A DNA stretch of 64,000 bases from Mayamaea pseudoterrestris (GCA_027923505.1 BROI01000002.1:930001-994000); one strand, 5' to 3'. Counted from the stretch's first letter, positions 31,349 to 43,167 are shown. The notes: generated from the sequence alone by a model not told the origin. Made by a program: numbers and translations.

Positions 31349-32293
31349 TTAATCACTATCAGAATCTGACCCGTATCCTCCAAGCAGACCAGCTAGTCCA
31401 GTGCTTTCCTTCTTCTCTTCGCTGGCAACCTTGATATTGCTCTCCGTCGCCACGGCAACAGCGTTGACTCGCCTTCGCTTGACGGCAACGACTGGAAGCA
31501 GTGACTTCTTCGCGACGACGGCTGCTGACAGTGCATCAGTTGATGGAGGCGCTTGAAATAGCGCTACTTGTTGCTTTCGCTTTCCTTCCAGTTCTGCCTC
31601 GTCATGTTCGTCAAGTCGCTTGATATGCTGCTGCTGTCGTCCAAACTGAATGGACTTTACTAGCGCTTCATCGTCGGCAGTCAGCTCCACTACTGCCGGC
31701 TCACTCGTAACGCCATTATCCTGCTGCTTCTGTGCCGCAAGAACTGCCATTGTTTCGGAATCGAACCCGTCGCCGACAGCAAGCTTCAAATGCCTCGCAT
31801 TCATGGCCTTGATTTGCTCCAACGTGTCCATTTCCGCCATTTCTCGCTGCGAATCCAGCACTCGACTCTCCAGCGCCTTCATTGGATCCTCCTTCTTTTC
31901 ACGTTCCAACTCTTCCAATGCCTCCTGCTCCGTCTTGTCCCTATCCTTGTAGACTTCATAGTTTCTTGTTCCTCCAGACTCCATTTCATAGTCGCAGTTC
32001 TTTGGATCAGTCAAAAATGTGAGCGGCCTGGCACATTGCGTACACTTGATATAGAATCGCCATCGCGTAATTCCCAAATAGACTCCATCGGGACCGCCCA
32101 TGCGCTCCTTCTTGCTGTTGAATTTGCGGCCACGATAGAGAAACTCGCTACAGTTGGAACATTGGACCGAAAAGGGAAGCATCATGCGAACTGGCACACA
32201 TCCGTCCTTGCTGGAAAGCTTCTTGCCCTTTGGAACCAAGGCTGGATCGAAATCCGCTGGAATGTACTTGCTAATGACCTTGCGCTCGCCCAT
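31349..32293 (-). CDS. YJU2: YJU2/CCDC94-type (CWC16) splicing factor
   Basis: 314 aa from the ATG at 32293 (MGERKVISKYIPADFDP), exactly the family's N-terminus, so the upstream open frame is rejected. The CWC16 domain is complete: two CxxC pairs (CSNCSEF and CTQCARP) form the zinc site, with RGRKFNSKKE between and TFLTDPKNCDYEMESGGTRN after. This factor joins the spliceosome at branching and stabilises the branch helix in the catalytic core. MGERK and ESGGTRNYE favour YJU2 over the paralogue CCDC130/Saf4. The C-terminus ends in an acidic Ser-Asp repeat. Confidence 0.94.
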   Translation of the reverse strand: MGERKVISKYIPADFDPALVPKGKKLSSKDGCVPVRMMLPFSVQCSNCSEFLYRGRKFNSKKERMGGPDGVYLGITRWRFYIKCTQCARPLTFLTDPKNCDYEMESGGTRNYEVYKDRDKTEQEALEELEREKKEDPMKALESRVLDSQREMAEMDTLEQIKAMNARHLKLAVGDGFDSETMAVLAAQKQQDNGVTSEPAVVELTADDEALVKSIQFGRQQQHIKRLDEHDEAELEGKRKQQVALFQAPPSTDALSAAVVAKKSLLPVVAVKRRRVNAVAVATESNIKVASEEKKESTGLAGLLGGYGSDSDSD

Positions 32294-32722
32294 GATGATG
32301 ATGAAATGAACGGTGTTTTGTTTTGACGAGAAGTATTGATTGTGATCTATCAAAGCAAAGAGATGTTCAGGTTTCTTTTTATATCGCAATCGATCTCCAA
32401 AGCCGTTTAATTGATATGCTGAAGGGTGATCAGATAGTAGTCCTGCAGCTATGGTAACGTCGTTAACAATGGAGCACTGCTTCCGTGAGAGATGATGGCT
32501 CGTCGTTGCTTATGCTTGCTTGCTTCAAACGTGACAAACAATCGGACCGGTACTCGTCTGGTATCGTCCGAATTCTTTCGCGCAACACCATCCGTCGTTT
32601 CGATTCGTCGCGGTTGATTCATTGGTGTTGCTTCCATATCATACATCTGTTTCAGGAGCAACTCTTTACGACTGCCATATTATAAACACAAAGTCAATCA
32701 ATACACTTTATAATACAAAATC
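32294..32722. other. divergent promoter region
   Basis: Shared 5' region of YJU2 (minus) and the cold-shock gene (plus). Short ORFs on both strands have no family features. Confidence 0.5.
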
Positions 32723-33256
32723 ATGTTTTCCTCCATAGCACGATTCACTCTATCCGCTGGATCGCGTCTCACTGCCACGCCGTCGCTGTTCGCCATGCGC
32801 GCCTTTTCCAGCAGCATCCAGACCGGCACGGTTAAATGGTTTGACATTAAAAAGGGATTTGGATTCATTGTTCCGGATGAGGGCGGTGAAGACATTTTTG
32901 TTCATCAGTCATCCATTCATGCCGAAGGCTTTCGCTCATTGGCGGTGAGTCAATTGTCGATGCATTCATTAATTCGATTCGCAGCTTGTCGGATTTGCTC
33001 ACTCACTGTTAACGTTCTCACATTCTTTCAGGACGGAGAAACGGTTGAATTCACGACGCAAATGGATCCCCGCGGACGAGTCAAGGCGGACCGAGTGACG
33101 GGACCATTGGGAGCGCACGTGCAGGGCGTGGCCAGACGAACCTTTCGCGACTTTGACGGCGGCGGCGGCCGAAATTCGTACGACGGTGACAGCTTTTCTA
33201 GTCCAGAAGGCAACGACTTTTTCAATGACTTTGAGAAGGAGCATCAAGTCAAGTAA
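32723..33256 (+). CDS. mitochondrial cold-shock-domain RNA-binding protein
   Basis: Exons 32723..32944 and 33032..33256 (87-nt intron, phase 0, GTGAGT donor, CTTTCAG acceptor) give 148 aa. The N-terminus is a mitochondrial-type presequence (Arg, Ser, Phe, no acids) with an RAFSSS cleavage-like element. The cold-shock domain follows: [19 protein letters not shown] holds RNP1 (KGFGFI), and [10 protein letters not shown] holds RNP2 (DIFVH). The intron splits the fold, and joining exons restores [10 protein letters not shown] and the Arg-rich end. The C-terminal 40 residues are Gly/Asp-rich. It probably acts as a nucleic-acid chaperone; a plastid location is less likely because no signal peptide precedes the presequence. 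Confidence 0.9.
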   Translation: MFSSIARFTLSAGSRLTATPSLFAMRAFSSSIQTGTVKWFDIKKGFGFIVPDEGGEDIFVHQSSIHAEGFRSLAVSQLSMHSLIRFAACRICSLTVNVLTFFQDGETVEFTTQMDPRGRVKADRVTGPLGAHVQGVARRTFRDFDGGGGRNSYDGDSFSSPEGNDFFNDFEKEHQVK

Positions 33257-33569
33257 ATGGTATACTTTAGATTCTGGAGTGTTTGCGTACTCGGGCTACC
33301 GGTAGATGGTTGATGACGAGTGATTGGGCGCAAGAGACACTCTTACTGTTAATACAACGCAAAATCTGGGTTAATTAGTTCGTCTTTATCGCTTGCCCAA
33401 TATAGTTTTTGGTATTTGAATGTTTGTAGATACGCATATGCAAACAATTGGTCAATTTGATATAAGGAGTGTCACGTCGCCCACCAAGCAGAGTTGCATC
33501 GGGCATCCATCCCATCCTACGCATGAGCGGCCATTGGTGGGTCTATCGAGTCGATATGAATGCAATGAT
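33257..33569. other. intergenic between convergent genes
   Basis: 3' flanks of the cold-shock gene and USP48-type gene. Nothing recognised. Confidence 0.6.
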
Positions 33570-36500
33570 CTATTGTATCGTCGATTCCAAGTACTTGCTG
33601 TAGGCTGTATCCAAAAGATTTGTTGCCTCAACTTCGCCTTGAGGGTTGCCCTCGCGCACGGTCCACATTGCCGACGTCAATGCAACACGTTCGTCCGTCA
33701 CGTCTGGGTTCTGCCGCAGCAGGTCTAGCAGCGCCTGACCAAGCGCACTACCAGTAGTTGGCTCGACATTATGGGCACTGTTACCGATCAACGTGTTTGT
33801 CATTGTCGGTAGCACTGGAGACTCCAAGCCAGTCATTGATTCATCGTCCGAGTTTCGCGGAGAGCTGAATATATCATCCAAAACGGATGAGCATCTCACA
33901 ACGTCCATTTCGCGCTTCTCTTGCTCTTCAACTGCCTGCTGTGGTCGCTTATTCGGAATGTACAACTCTAGACCACCATCAACATCGATTGTTTCTTGTG
34001 GTCTCTTTCTACAAGAATTGGCCACATCTTTGGCATGTTCAGTCTCAATTTCCGTCGCTACTTCTTGCGACTCAGCCTTCTCCGACGAAGTATTGCCGCT
34101 GAGAGCTGATGAAAGGAGAGTACCGGAAAAACCGCGCTCTGCTGCTCGATTTCGAGATTTGGATTTGGTTGCACTATTGGATTTTGTCGCTGCGTTCGAA
34201 GTATCAATGAGCAGGTCCATGAGCGCTTCCTTGTCAATGTCGCTGAAGCTTTCGTCGACATCAGAAACTCGCAGCAAGGCAATGTAATCTGAAGGGTCGA
34301 AGGCTGGATTATTGACAACATCCGCTTCAAGTTTGGACTCGCAAAGCTCTAAAAGAGTCATCACATTTTGATCAAAAGGCAAGAACAAAAGCTCGGTACG
34401 GCCAGAAAGTGTCGTTGACGTGCTGAGATCTCCGCAGTCCTCAGTATCGACAGCTACAGGCGAAGTGGTAGGAGGGTGGCGAAAGATGAGAGCAACGGTG
34501 TGATTTAGCTCGTAAATAGAACCATTCGAACACCGTTCCATGAGACACAAGCGAAGAGCAGCAACATTGTTGCCTAACGACGTTTGCACCGTGTCCTCGT
34601 CAGTTATCACCCCAATGGGATACCTCGTCTTCCTTTTTCGCGTCGACCTACGAAGTAGCTCGTTATCTGGAGTTTCACTGCTCCAAGCCATGCATTGCTC
34701 GACGGCCGAAACAATGTCCCCCTTTCCCGATCTAGAGGCAGCTTCGAAAACACGCAAGGTAAAGGAACGCGATGTACCCTTTTTATGTTCTCCGTCGGAA
34801 TCAAGTATAATGGGATCATCCTTCGCTGTACCCATTCCATCCTGCATAATACTGACTTTTGTTTCGCTAAGCTTATGGGCCGTGGCAGCATCGTCAAGAA
34901 AGATCCAATTGCGGAAAGCGCTGGCACAATCGTCGTCGCAGCAGGCTTTGGCAGATATGTCCTCGGCAAGAGAAACGGCTGACCGCGAAGCAGATACGTC
35001 CGACTGCAATTCGGAGCGCGGTCTCAAGACTGGATGAATTGAATGAGAGAGTTTCATTCTCTTAATAAATTCACCGGCATCGTGCATGTCAAGATTTGCG
35101 TCTCTATCTTCTAAGCAATCGTTCGCCATGAGCGCGTAGGTCATAGCAACCACGTACGAGAGAAATACTTGGTAGTCTTGCTCCGTGAAAAGCACCAAGT
35201 CTGATCGCAATTGTAAATCCCCATTTAAAAGGTTTTCTTTGAACAAAGCATCGTACAAAGGAGAGCCGTGTTGTTCACAAAGAATCGGACGAAACAAGGA
35301 AAATACGAGCTCGACCCGTTCTTTATCAGGTTGGTGACATTCCAAAAGAGACTGAGGCGTCCAACTGGCAGATTGCGGCGAAAGTAATCGCTTTGCGAAT
35401 TGCTCGAGTGACTCATCAGCTTTTGGCTCGCAGCGTTGAACAGTTACAGCAAATCTCTTCCAATTAGTAAGGTCGCTCTTGAACATAATCACGTAGGTCT
35501 CATCAGCGTCAAGCCTTGTTATTTGATCAGGATCAGATGTGTAGATAACCAAAGCTTCCTCGATACCCTTTTTTAAAAATTTCATGATCTCCTTTAAACG
35601 TTGCTTGGCCTGCCGTTCAGCATCCGATTGATCGCGACAGTCGGCGCAGACGGCTTCAAGACTCGCGATGCCGGAAGGAATCTGCACGTAATCTTGATCG
35701 ATTTTGAGACATTCTGCCGCAGGAAAGAGCGTTACAATTTTACTCCAGGTTTCAAATGAAACAAAATCAACAGAAGTGGTTTTGTTCGTGTTCAAGTTAC
35801 CGTGTCGACCTTCGCGATCAATGAAGAAATTTGAGTGTAGTTTAAACAATATTACTCGCCGATTATTTACTTACATATAACACTGCCGTTAACAAGCGAA
35901 TCTCTCTGAAACTCGGAATGCTCGCTTTTGTCCACAGGCGAGGAATTGTCGGAAGTTTGTTTCAGTTCGAATGCTATCGTAGAAGGGTCAAGTGCGTCAA
36001 TAGTGTTTAGCTTTGAATCGCCGACGGCTTTCCTAAGTCGTTGCATGTGTGCTCGAAATTGTCTAAGAAACGTGTTGGAGACAGCATACAGAAAGCGCTT
36101 TTTGGTAGCACTATGCAAACTGTCCGCATCGTCGCTTAATCCAAGGTCGATGCAGTCGAATGCACTAAGTAGGTCTCCCTGCTGTTCTAGCGACTCCAGT
36201 TTTGAAGCCAGCTCGATGACATACACCTCAGCACACTCTTGACATGCCAAGTTCCTTGCTGCCAATGTATTGATACATCTTTCATTGTCTCCTAAGGTAT
36301 TCAATTCATTGTCGATTAGGATGACTAGACGGTCGAAAAGGGATGCGGGTATAAGTTTTCCCCGACATGCATCGCGAGGATGAAGCAACTGATGAGCACA
36401 TTCGTCAGTACGCAAAAGCAGCCCACATCCAGAATCAAAAAAATCCGCGTCGCTTTGTACTGGTTTGCAAGCTATATATTCACAAAGCTTTTGCGAGTCA

Positions 36501-38814
36501 ACTAGTACAGACTGCTCGTCGCAACTTGAAACGGTATGATACTCTTGAAACAGAATTCGTAATGCTGACCGGCGGTTTTCAAGCTGTTCGCACATATGCT
36601 TATCGTCAGTACACATTCTGAGAGGCAAATGAGAAGGACAGTGTTAGATGTTGGAGGGTATAATGCAGGGGCAAAGCCAGTTACTTACTTAGTCAGCTTT
36701 GAATAATGTTCGGATCTGTCTAATCGGACACCACCTAGGACGCTTGGTGAAACTGTCGTTGCTAGAAGCGACGGACTTGTTTCGCGAAAATGGTCGTAGA
36801 TGCTCTGGGCCAGAAAATTCTCCTCAACGTAGTACATGTTGTACGCTTCGTTACTTCCATTTTGCTTCTTAGCCGACTCCTTTTGTTCATCGTCGGTTGA
36901 GTTATCTTTGGGTGCATTAGGATTGTAGCTGCAATTCGGTCCAAGTTCAAGACGCGTAACAGTTTCATCGTTAAATTCAAACCATTGACCCGACGGCCAG
37001 TCCATCGCTTCAGCCACGTAGTGTCCGCTGTATGCAGTCGTGCCTTTATGACGCATGACTGCGCACAACAAATACCGATGTTGCTGCGTCGTGCCATTGT
37101 GAATTGCTTCGACCCGTATTTCTGTGGGAAGACGAACCTTGTCCGAAAGTTTCTTCTTTTCGCCCTTGTTTCGATCGTACACATAGCGACAAAGTTGAAT
37201 GTTCAGACATGGAGGAAGTCGTTCAAAAAGGGTTCTGCGCGTGGCGTTCTGTTTCTCGTTGCAGACGGAGCAGAAATACTGATTGTCGCCATCCATGTGC
37301 TCCTCCTCGCAATAGCGCTCAAGACAGTACTGTAGATCTGTATCAAACTCCTTGTTTCTCGTGAAAAATGAACTTATCGATTTCCTTTTTTCTTTCGGCC
37401 GCTTTTCAATTGGAAGGTTAATGTCTTCAAATTCTTCCCTCCGACTAGATATTGTACCACACTTTAAACATTTGGTCTCGTACAAAATTGCTCCTTGAAA
37501 TAAATCAGATAGTAGGGTTGCCAAGTTACTCTCTCCATCCTCGACTCGCGGTGCATTCGACAACGCCTGCGCTTGAAATGATTCGGACATTCGCGCGAAC
37601 AAAAGTCGACTGAATTCGTTCGGGTCTTGCTGCTCTCCATGGTCAAGACCCAGAGCAGTCGTCCACTCAAGGGCGGAGCAGGTATTTTGTGCGCCTTCTC
37701 GCATTCGGGCCAAGAGTTCTTGAAAAAGGGATATGACGTTGTTCATGCGGTCGTCGCAATTTGGAGACTGCCACCGAAAGATTCCTTTCGTAAACACCAG
37801 GTTTTGCGCAAGGCACTGCAGCTGCGTGTTGAGATAGCAAGTGGCTCCAAGATTGCTGATTCCTGGAGGAACGGCAAAGCGAATCGACCCATCTCGTTGG
37901 CGCACGCGCGAAGGAATGTTCACTGGATTGTCAAAGACGAGAGCCCGCTGACTCGAGCGAATCATCTCCACTGCATCTGAGAGTGGCATAATGCCATCCA
38001 AAAGTGGTTTCAAATAAAGCTTCACCTGATTAGCATCAATCCAAACTGACTTGCGCGTTGAGTCTAATAGGGCTTGTGTGTTTGAGCGAAATGTGACGGC
38101 CGGGCGACACTCATCCGTTTCCATGACATCGCTGTCATTGTCGTCGTCATTGTCTGGCGTACAGAATTTGGCCTGTTGAAGCGTCTTTGCCTTCTCCAAT
38201 AGAATATCATTCATGACTCCTCCGAGAGTGACCAAGCAGAACGGATTCGAATCGCATTCGCAAACAAAGGATGAATCGTCCGGGCGGACACCAACAATGA
38301 CAGTCTCTTCTGGCTTTGGCCCTTTCCGTTTCCGCTTGTTTTTCATCGCCGCCTTCTTTTGAGCTTCAATGGTCCATCGCAGAAGTGTTGGACAAGTTGA
38401 AATGGAGGTAAATCGTACAGTTTCAAGCGCCTCAGCATTTTCTTCATTAATACCGACTGGTTCATTGTCCGGATTGCCGCATGATTTTAACCAAGGACTC
38501 GCATCCATCTCGGCTTGAGTTTTGGCGCAGATTCCGCGATACGGATCGACATCAACTTCATATCTTGCTTCTTCAAGGCGTTTGTTGAAGACCATCAAAT
38601 GATTCAACGTTGGCTTCTTTCGCTTGTTACTGTTGTTGCTCTTTCCGAAACAACCACGAGTATTATTGCCTTTCATTCGAGTCAGACGGATGAGCGGTGT
38701 CTTCTTTTCAGTAGAAGAGGAGGCGTCCGACGAATCGTTGAATTCAATGTCGGCGGTACTGGCCACTGCCACGGCAATCGCTTCAAGTTCCTCGTCGTTG
38801 GTAGGCGAACTCAT
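33570..38814 (-). CDS. USP48: USP48/UBP26-type ubiquitin-specific protease
   Basis: Three exons, 38814..36689, 36617..35875 and 35809..33570 (introns 71 and 65 nt, phases 2 and 1, both with GTAAGT donors), join three open frames into one protein of 1702 aa from the ATG at 38814. The USP catalytic domain (about residues 310-680) has the Cys box GISNLGATCYLNTQ (Cys near 326), a zinc-knuckle CxxC pair (CLKCG) and a second (CSVCNEK), and the His box TTAYSGHYVAE (His near 598). DUSP-like domains follow; the joined VIC-RHGNL at the second junction makes the usual C-x-H-G-x-L start, with FVSFETWSKI after. USP48/UBP26 deubiquitinates nuclear targets including histone H2B. The N-terminus is Lys-rich and nuclear-like. 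The upstream frame lacks ATG, so an extra 5' exon cannot be excluded. Confidence 0.88.
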
Positions 38815-39299
38815 GCCTGATGCCGTCGCGCTCTTCTTCAGTTCCAGTGTTTTCCAAAAATGCAAGCCCGTATCCACAAGTCAATTATCGTACAGCAATA
38901 AAGTATGAAAATAGTACAGCTAAAATGTGTTCTGCTGCTGCACTTTATGACGGCGTTAAGCGCAGCGGCTGCCCGTCTCCGCAAAAAAATGTCATGGCTC
39001 TCATCGTCGTCGTCGAAGCGGTCAATATATCTTAGCGGTATTGGGCTGCTGATGCTTTATCGGCCGCCTCGGATTAGCTATGCATGACTGCTGTGAGGAT
39101 TCTGCACAGATTACGACTTAATAAGATGTTTGAAAAAAGTTTGAGACGAACGAGGTGACAGAGTTGTTCTGTGGCAATGAAAAAACGGAAGCATTGCCAG
39201 AGGTGAATAAACTGCTAGTATAAACGTAGACTTAAAACGTGACAAAAAAGCGGAGCTCAAAATTGACGCTGATTGGAATTGCTCGCATTGCAAAAGAGA
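38815..39299. other. intergenic
   Basis: 5' region of the USP48-type gene and 3' flank of the DUF6824 gene, both minus. The USP frame is open to about 38877 without an ATG. No other feature. Confidence 0.5.
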
Positions 39300-40417
39300 T
39301 CAAACTTGTGTCGACGATCGGATATGTTCAGTCGCATCAACCTTTTTACTACCGTCAACCGACTCACCCACGGTAAACTCCGAAATGGTCCCCACAGTCT
39401 CGCTGAGCCTCAATGGTGTGTCATCCATGTACAGCTGGTGATCAACCTGATCCAAATTCTCAATGAATTTGCTGCTCGTGTTGTGACCGTCACTTGCCAC
39501 CAAATCAAGAATGTCGTCGAGCGAGTCGAGAAACTCCCAGTTGGTGGAACGGCGCAAATTGTTGACTCTTACACTCGCAGCCTCATCTCCGCTGACCATT
39601 GACGACATTCTCATTTGAAAGGAGCCGTGAGTCCCATATGAATCCATAATGAAGGATGGTCGACGTTCAAAGGTAGCCCGCACCAAACTCGTCGTAATGT
39701 TGGAACTTTTTCGAAGCTCCGTCTCGTTGCCAGAGTCGCTCTGCGTACTGGAATGACGCTCCACATGCGCACGTTGCTGCGTTCTAGTGAATGTGGTCTT
39801 GGCGTTCTTCTTCTGGCGCTGAATGGCTGTCACTTGGTCACGAAGCGAATGACCCACTGGGAGCAAACGAGAAAAAGCAAGCAATGGACAGACAGCGAGT
39901 AAGTAGATGCGAAATGAGTGGCACCGGCGTCAGTTTTGAAGCTACATCAGAAAACACTTTATGACAGAGTATTAGATGCTTATGCTCCGTTGCTTTAACA
40001 ACGAATGCAAAGGGAAAAGAGGGACATGGACTCAGACGCACCTTTGTCACGAGCTTCTGCGTCGCCAATGTCATACCATCGATTCGACTTGTCTTGCTTC
40101 AAAAAGTGCCCTCCCTTTTCTCTGACAAAATCAACAATGCAAATGACAACTTGTGTCTTGTCGTTGCGCGTAGGACTCTGGATATATCGCTGAACGTGTG
40201 ACTGAACAAGCTTGCGAAACCTGACATTACCCATGTGATTCCAGTTTCTCTTTCCTCGACCACAGCAAACGTCCCAATCTCCTGGCACATAATTTGGAGG
40301 CAATGAACCTTTCGTTAGAGTCCACTTTTTCTTGTCAAAGGGATTGGCGATTGCTGAGCTGAGATTGTGGAGCGTCGTCGGAACGCTGGTTGCAAGGTCG
40401 CCGAGAAATGTCGCCAT
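39300..40417 (-). CDS. DUF6824-domain protein (diatom-type)
   Basis: Exons 40417..40042 and 39856..39300 (185-nt intron, phase 1, GTGCGT donor, CTCCCAG acceptor) give 310 aa. Residues about 45-135 form the DUF6824 domain: DWDVCCGRGKRNWNHMGNVRFRKLV, with the C-G-R-G and H-x-G-N-x-R-F-R core, then the KGGHFLKQD and WYDIGDAEARDK elements, the last completed across the intron. The domain is expanded in diatoms and a few other stramenopiles; its function is unknown, though a DNA-binding role has been proposed for similar Arg/Lys-rich folds. The C-terminal half is Ser/Thr-rich with acidic patches (EFLDSLDDILDLV) and no second domain. Confidence 0.86.
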
Positions 40418-40914
40418 CTTTCCGAAATACTTATAAAAGATTTGAGTTGCTGCTAATGTAGAGAAGGCAGGACCACACCTCTCCGTCGATTAGTTACTGT
40501 AAGCCTATATTCTCTGTCGCAGCTCTCTTAGCAAGATCGTTGATCTTGTTTGTGCACTGCCCACTTCGTCGCATGACGCTGCGGCACTGGCAAGATTTGT
40601 GACTCACTTTTACATATGCCTCGGCAACTAGATTAGCTAAAACGAACCTGAAGATGGTGCGAAAGAATATCAAAATCGACGACCGACGCGACCAAGCGAC
40701 CATGGTGCGAGCCATTGGGTTTGGATGCGTCTCAAACGGCGTGCGTAGTAATTGGACCCCTGTAGTCGTAGGTGGGAATTACTTCTAATAGGTCACTGTG
40801 CGATCCGAGGTATAACGCTCGACAAATCGACCAATTCTGTCATCGCTCACACTCCACACTCCATTCGCAGGCAGGGACGAGCGTGCCATCATTTTTTTTC
40901 GTCGGCTCACTTAA
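40418..40914. other. divergent region with a doubtful small ORF
   Basis: Between the DUF6824 gene and the M14 gene. A minus ORF at 40715..40494 (73 aa, hydrophobic start with Arg, then CQC and C residues) lacks a family match and may be chance. No other feature. Confidence 0.35.
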
Positions 40915-42120
40915 ATGACGTTGAACAATGAGCACTTCGAGCGCTCCGTCGACGTCTTGGGCCAGGCGCCAACTGCTGAACAGGTTGACGACTGGTTCAC
41001 AACGGTTGCATTATATACAAAGTACAAGATTGGATCCAGTTTCCAAGGTCGAGATTTGCACATTTACAGTTCCAGATCGCTAGACAAGCACGACGAGAAC
41101 GATGCTTCTGTATTGCTTCTATCTTTGGTTCATGGGAATGAGCCGGCTGGGCTCTTGTCGCTTTTACGGACTGTTCAGCAACTTTTATCAAGAGAAGCAA
41201 CGAATGTTACTGCTGTTGAACGAGACGATGCCTATACATTACTGAGAGGGAACCAAAGCAGCAAGAGCAGCAAGCTTCTTAAAATTATTGCGTTTCCAAT
41301 TGTTAACATTGACTCCTATGTTGCTAACCTTGATTTTGGCAATGGCTGCCGACGAACCAATATGCGACAAACATGTGTTAACCACACGCAGCCAATCTAC
41401 ACATGCCCATATCCTTCACATGGCGGAGTTGATTTGAATCGTAACCATCCAATGGACTGGAGTGGCGAGTATGCGGGTGACGATGATTTAGGCGGAACTT
41501 GTGGTATAACCTACAAGGGACTCAAGCCTTGGAGTGAACCGGAAGCAAGGGCAGTTCGAGACGTTGTTCTAAAATATCGACCGACGGCTGCCATGTCGTT
41601 CCATACTCGAGGTTTGATTCAATCTGAAGCATTATTGATTCATCCCTTTACTAGTGGTCGTCCTGTGGAATTGTTGGAAAACCTTGCGCTCTATCGAGAG
41701 TGGAGTCGCAAAATGAATGATCGCAACTTGTACGTGACGGGCACTGCGCAAGAGGCGATTCAGTATACTGCCAGTGGGTCAACGATTGACTGGATGGCAA
41801 GTCAAGGAGTCATTTCCTTTGTCATGGAAAGCCGCACTCCCTGCCACGAAGGACGTTGGTGTTCCGACGAGTTTGCGGGTGCTGTCAAGGCGTTGACACT
41901 GCAGGACGGTCGAACAGGCACCATACTTGTCGATCTGGTAGCGGAGTTCAAAACGGAGCAACTGCTTACAAACCCTTTGTACCGGCATTTGCAACTTGTA
42001 CTGTGCGTTTCTGTTGGCATCCTTGCGCTTCTCGCTGTAATTTGGAAGCGGCGCACCATTTGCGTTTGGACGTGGAATTGGAAGCAGAATTCAATTGGCA
42101 ATGCCAGCAAAAAGAGATAG
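40915..42120 (+). CDS. M14 metallocarboxypeptidase with C-terminal membrane anchor
   Basis: 401 aa in one exon. The catalytic set of M14 peptidases is complete: zinc ligands HGNE (about residues 73-76) and the His of SFHTRG (near 230), substrate-binding Asn-Arg in DLNRNHPMDW (near 174), and the catalytic Glu in ISFVMESRTP (near 303). Paired Cys (CRRTNMRQTC; CHEGRWC) suggest an oxidised compartment. A C-terminal helix (residues about 361-380, LVLCVSVGILALLAVIW) followed by KRR is a stop-transfer anchor, giving a type I layout like carboxypeptidase D or M. No signal peptide is seen at this ATG, so an upstream exon may carry it. It would trim C-terminal residues from peptides in the secretory path or at the surface. 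Confidence 0.88.
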   Translation: MTLNNEHFERSVDVLGQAPTAEQVDDWFTTVALYTKYKIGSSFQGRDLHIYSSRSLDKHDENDASVLLLSLVHGNEPAGLLSLLRTVQQLLSREATNVTAVERDDAYTLLRGNQSSKSSKLLKIIAFPIVNIDSYVANLDFGNGCRRTNMRQTCVNHTQPIYTCPYPSHGGVDLNRNHPMDWSGEYAGDDDLGGTCGITYKGLKPWSEPEARAVRDVVLKYRPTAAMSFHTRGLIQSEALLIHPFTSGRPVELLENLALYREWSRKMNDRNLYVTGTAQEAIQYTASGSTIDWMASQGVISFVMESRTPCHEGRWCSDEFAGAVKALTLQDGRTGTILVDLVAEFKTEQLLTNPLYRHLQLVLCVSVGILALLAVIWKRRTICVWTWNWKQNSIGNASKKR

Positions 42121-42637
42121 ACAAGAAATAGCCTTGTAACTGTTCGATACTTTGCTGGCGGATATAGCAAGAGTGGCTTGATTTGCCTTGCGAAGTCCGA
42201 ACGCTGCACATGGAACAACCTACTAAACACATTTATAAGCAGTGCACACCCCCTTAAGCTACCGTAGTAAGACCGTCTCGGTGAAGGCTACCATTGGGCG
42301 GGAATGGCAACTGGAGCGGGCAGTGAGCCACGTTATTACATCACATGCTCGCATTCGCTTGTGCCAATGATGAACATACGAGTATACAGTATTGCTTGTA
42401 AAAGTCTTTTGATCGAGTATGCTATGACCTGTACAAGTACACAACGATAGAAAGGATATAGTAACAAAAATGCTTGGTGAAATAATCTTGATCAACCCAC
42501 GGTAGCTTCTGATTGACGGTACGACATAGCGTCTCTTTCGTCACACGCATCATTCCGACTATTTCGACTAATTTCGCCCGTAAATCAGTCGTCAAGTATA
42601 GCGAATTGTCAGGAATTTTAAAAAAACCAGCAGAGCA
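42121..42637. other. intergenic
   Basis: 3' flank of the M14 gene and 5' region of MYCBP. Only short ORFs; nothing recognised. Confidence 0.5.
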
Positions 42638-43064
42638 ATGACAACCTTTCAGGTATGATTCAGCCTCTCAGCAACGACTAGACGCCAAGTCGCGAATTGG
42701 TCGCGCCGACGAGCGATGAGGTGCAAGCCGCACCGGTACGTGGAAGCAAGAATTTGTCTCTCATTCAGAGTGTTTCCCATTACTGTTATCACAGAACAAT
42801 ACTGGAAACGGCAATGCCATTAACCAAGAAGTATCTAAAAAGGAAGAATTTCGTCGTTATTTGGAAAAGTCTGGCGTATTGGATGCATTCACAAAAGCTT
42901 TGGTTGGCTTGTACGAGGAACCAGACCGTCCCTTGCACGCGTTGGAGTACATTAAGCGGTATCTAGGTGCTCCAGCAGGAGGAGATATGGACGGTTTGAA
43001 GCGAGAAAATGAGGAGTTGAAGAAGAAGGTGGATCAATTGCAAAAGCAGTTGGCGGAGAAGTAG
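42638..43064 (+). CDS. MYCBP: MYCBP/AMY-1-like small adaptor
   Basis: Exon 1 is only 15 nt (42638..42652, MTTFQ), exon 2 is 42795..43064, and the intron is 142 nt (CAG/GTATGA, ATCACAG), giving 94 aa. The spliced product aligns along its length with human MYCBP (about 103 aa): EEFRRYLEKSGVLDAFTKAL, VGLYEEPDRPLHALEYIK, then a C-terminal coiled coil (LKRENEELKKKVDQLQKQL). In animals this protein binds c-Myc and A-kinase anchor proteins and is found with ciliary radial-spoke parts; in protists it is conserved without c-Myc. Many diatoms keep flagella only in male gametes, so a ciliary role is possible but unproved. The micro-exon would be missed by simple ORF calling. Confidence 0.9.
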
Positions 43065-43167
43065 ATTTCGTTGCTTGGACAAATTGATTGGCATCCTTTT
43101 TGCAAAAACGCTGCAAAACCTAGGAATATCTACCGGTACTTGTTTATATGAAATATTAAAGAGACTG

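Noticed and set aside
40494-40715. 73-codon minus ORF with a hydrophobic start and several Cys
   Set aside because: No family or splice support; too short to exclude chance.
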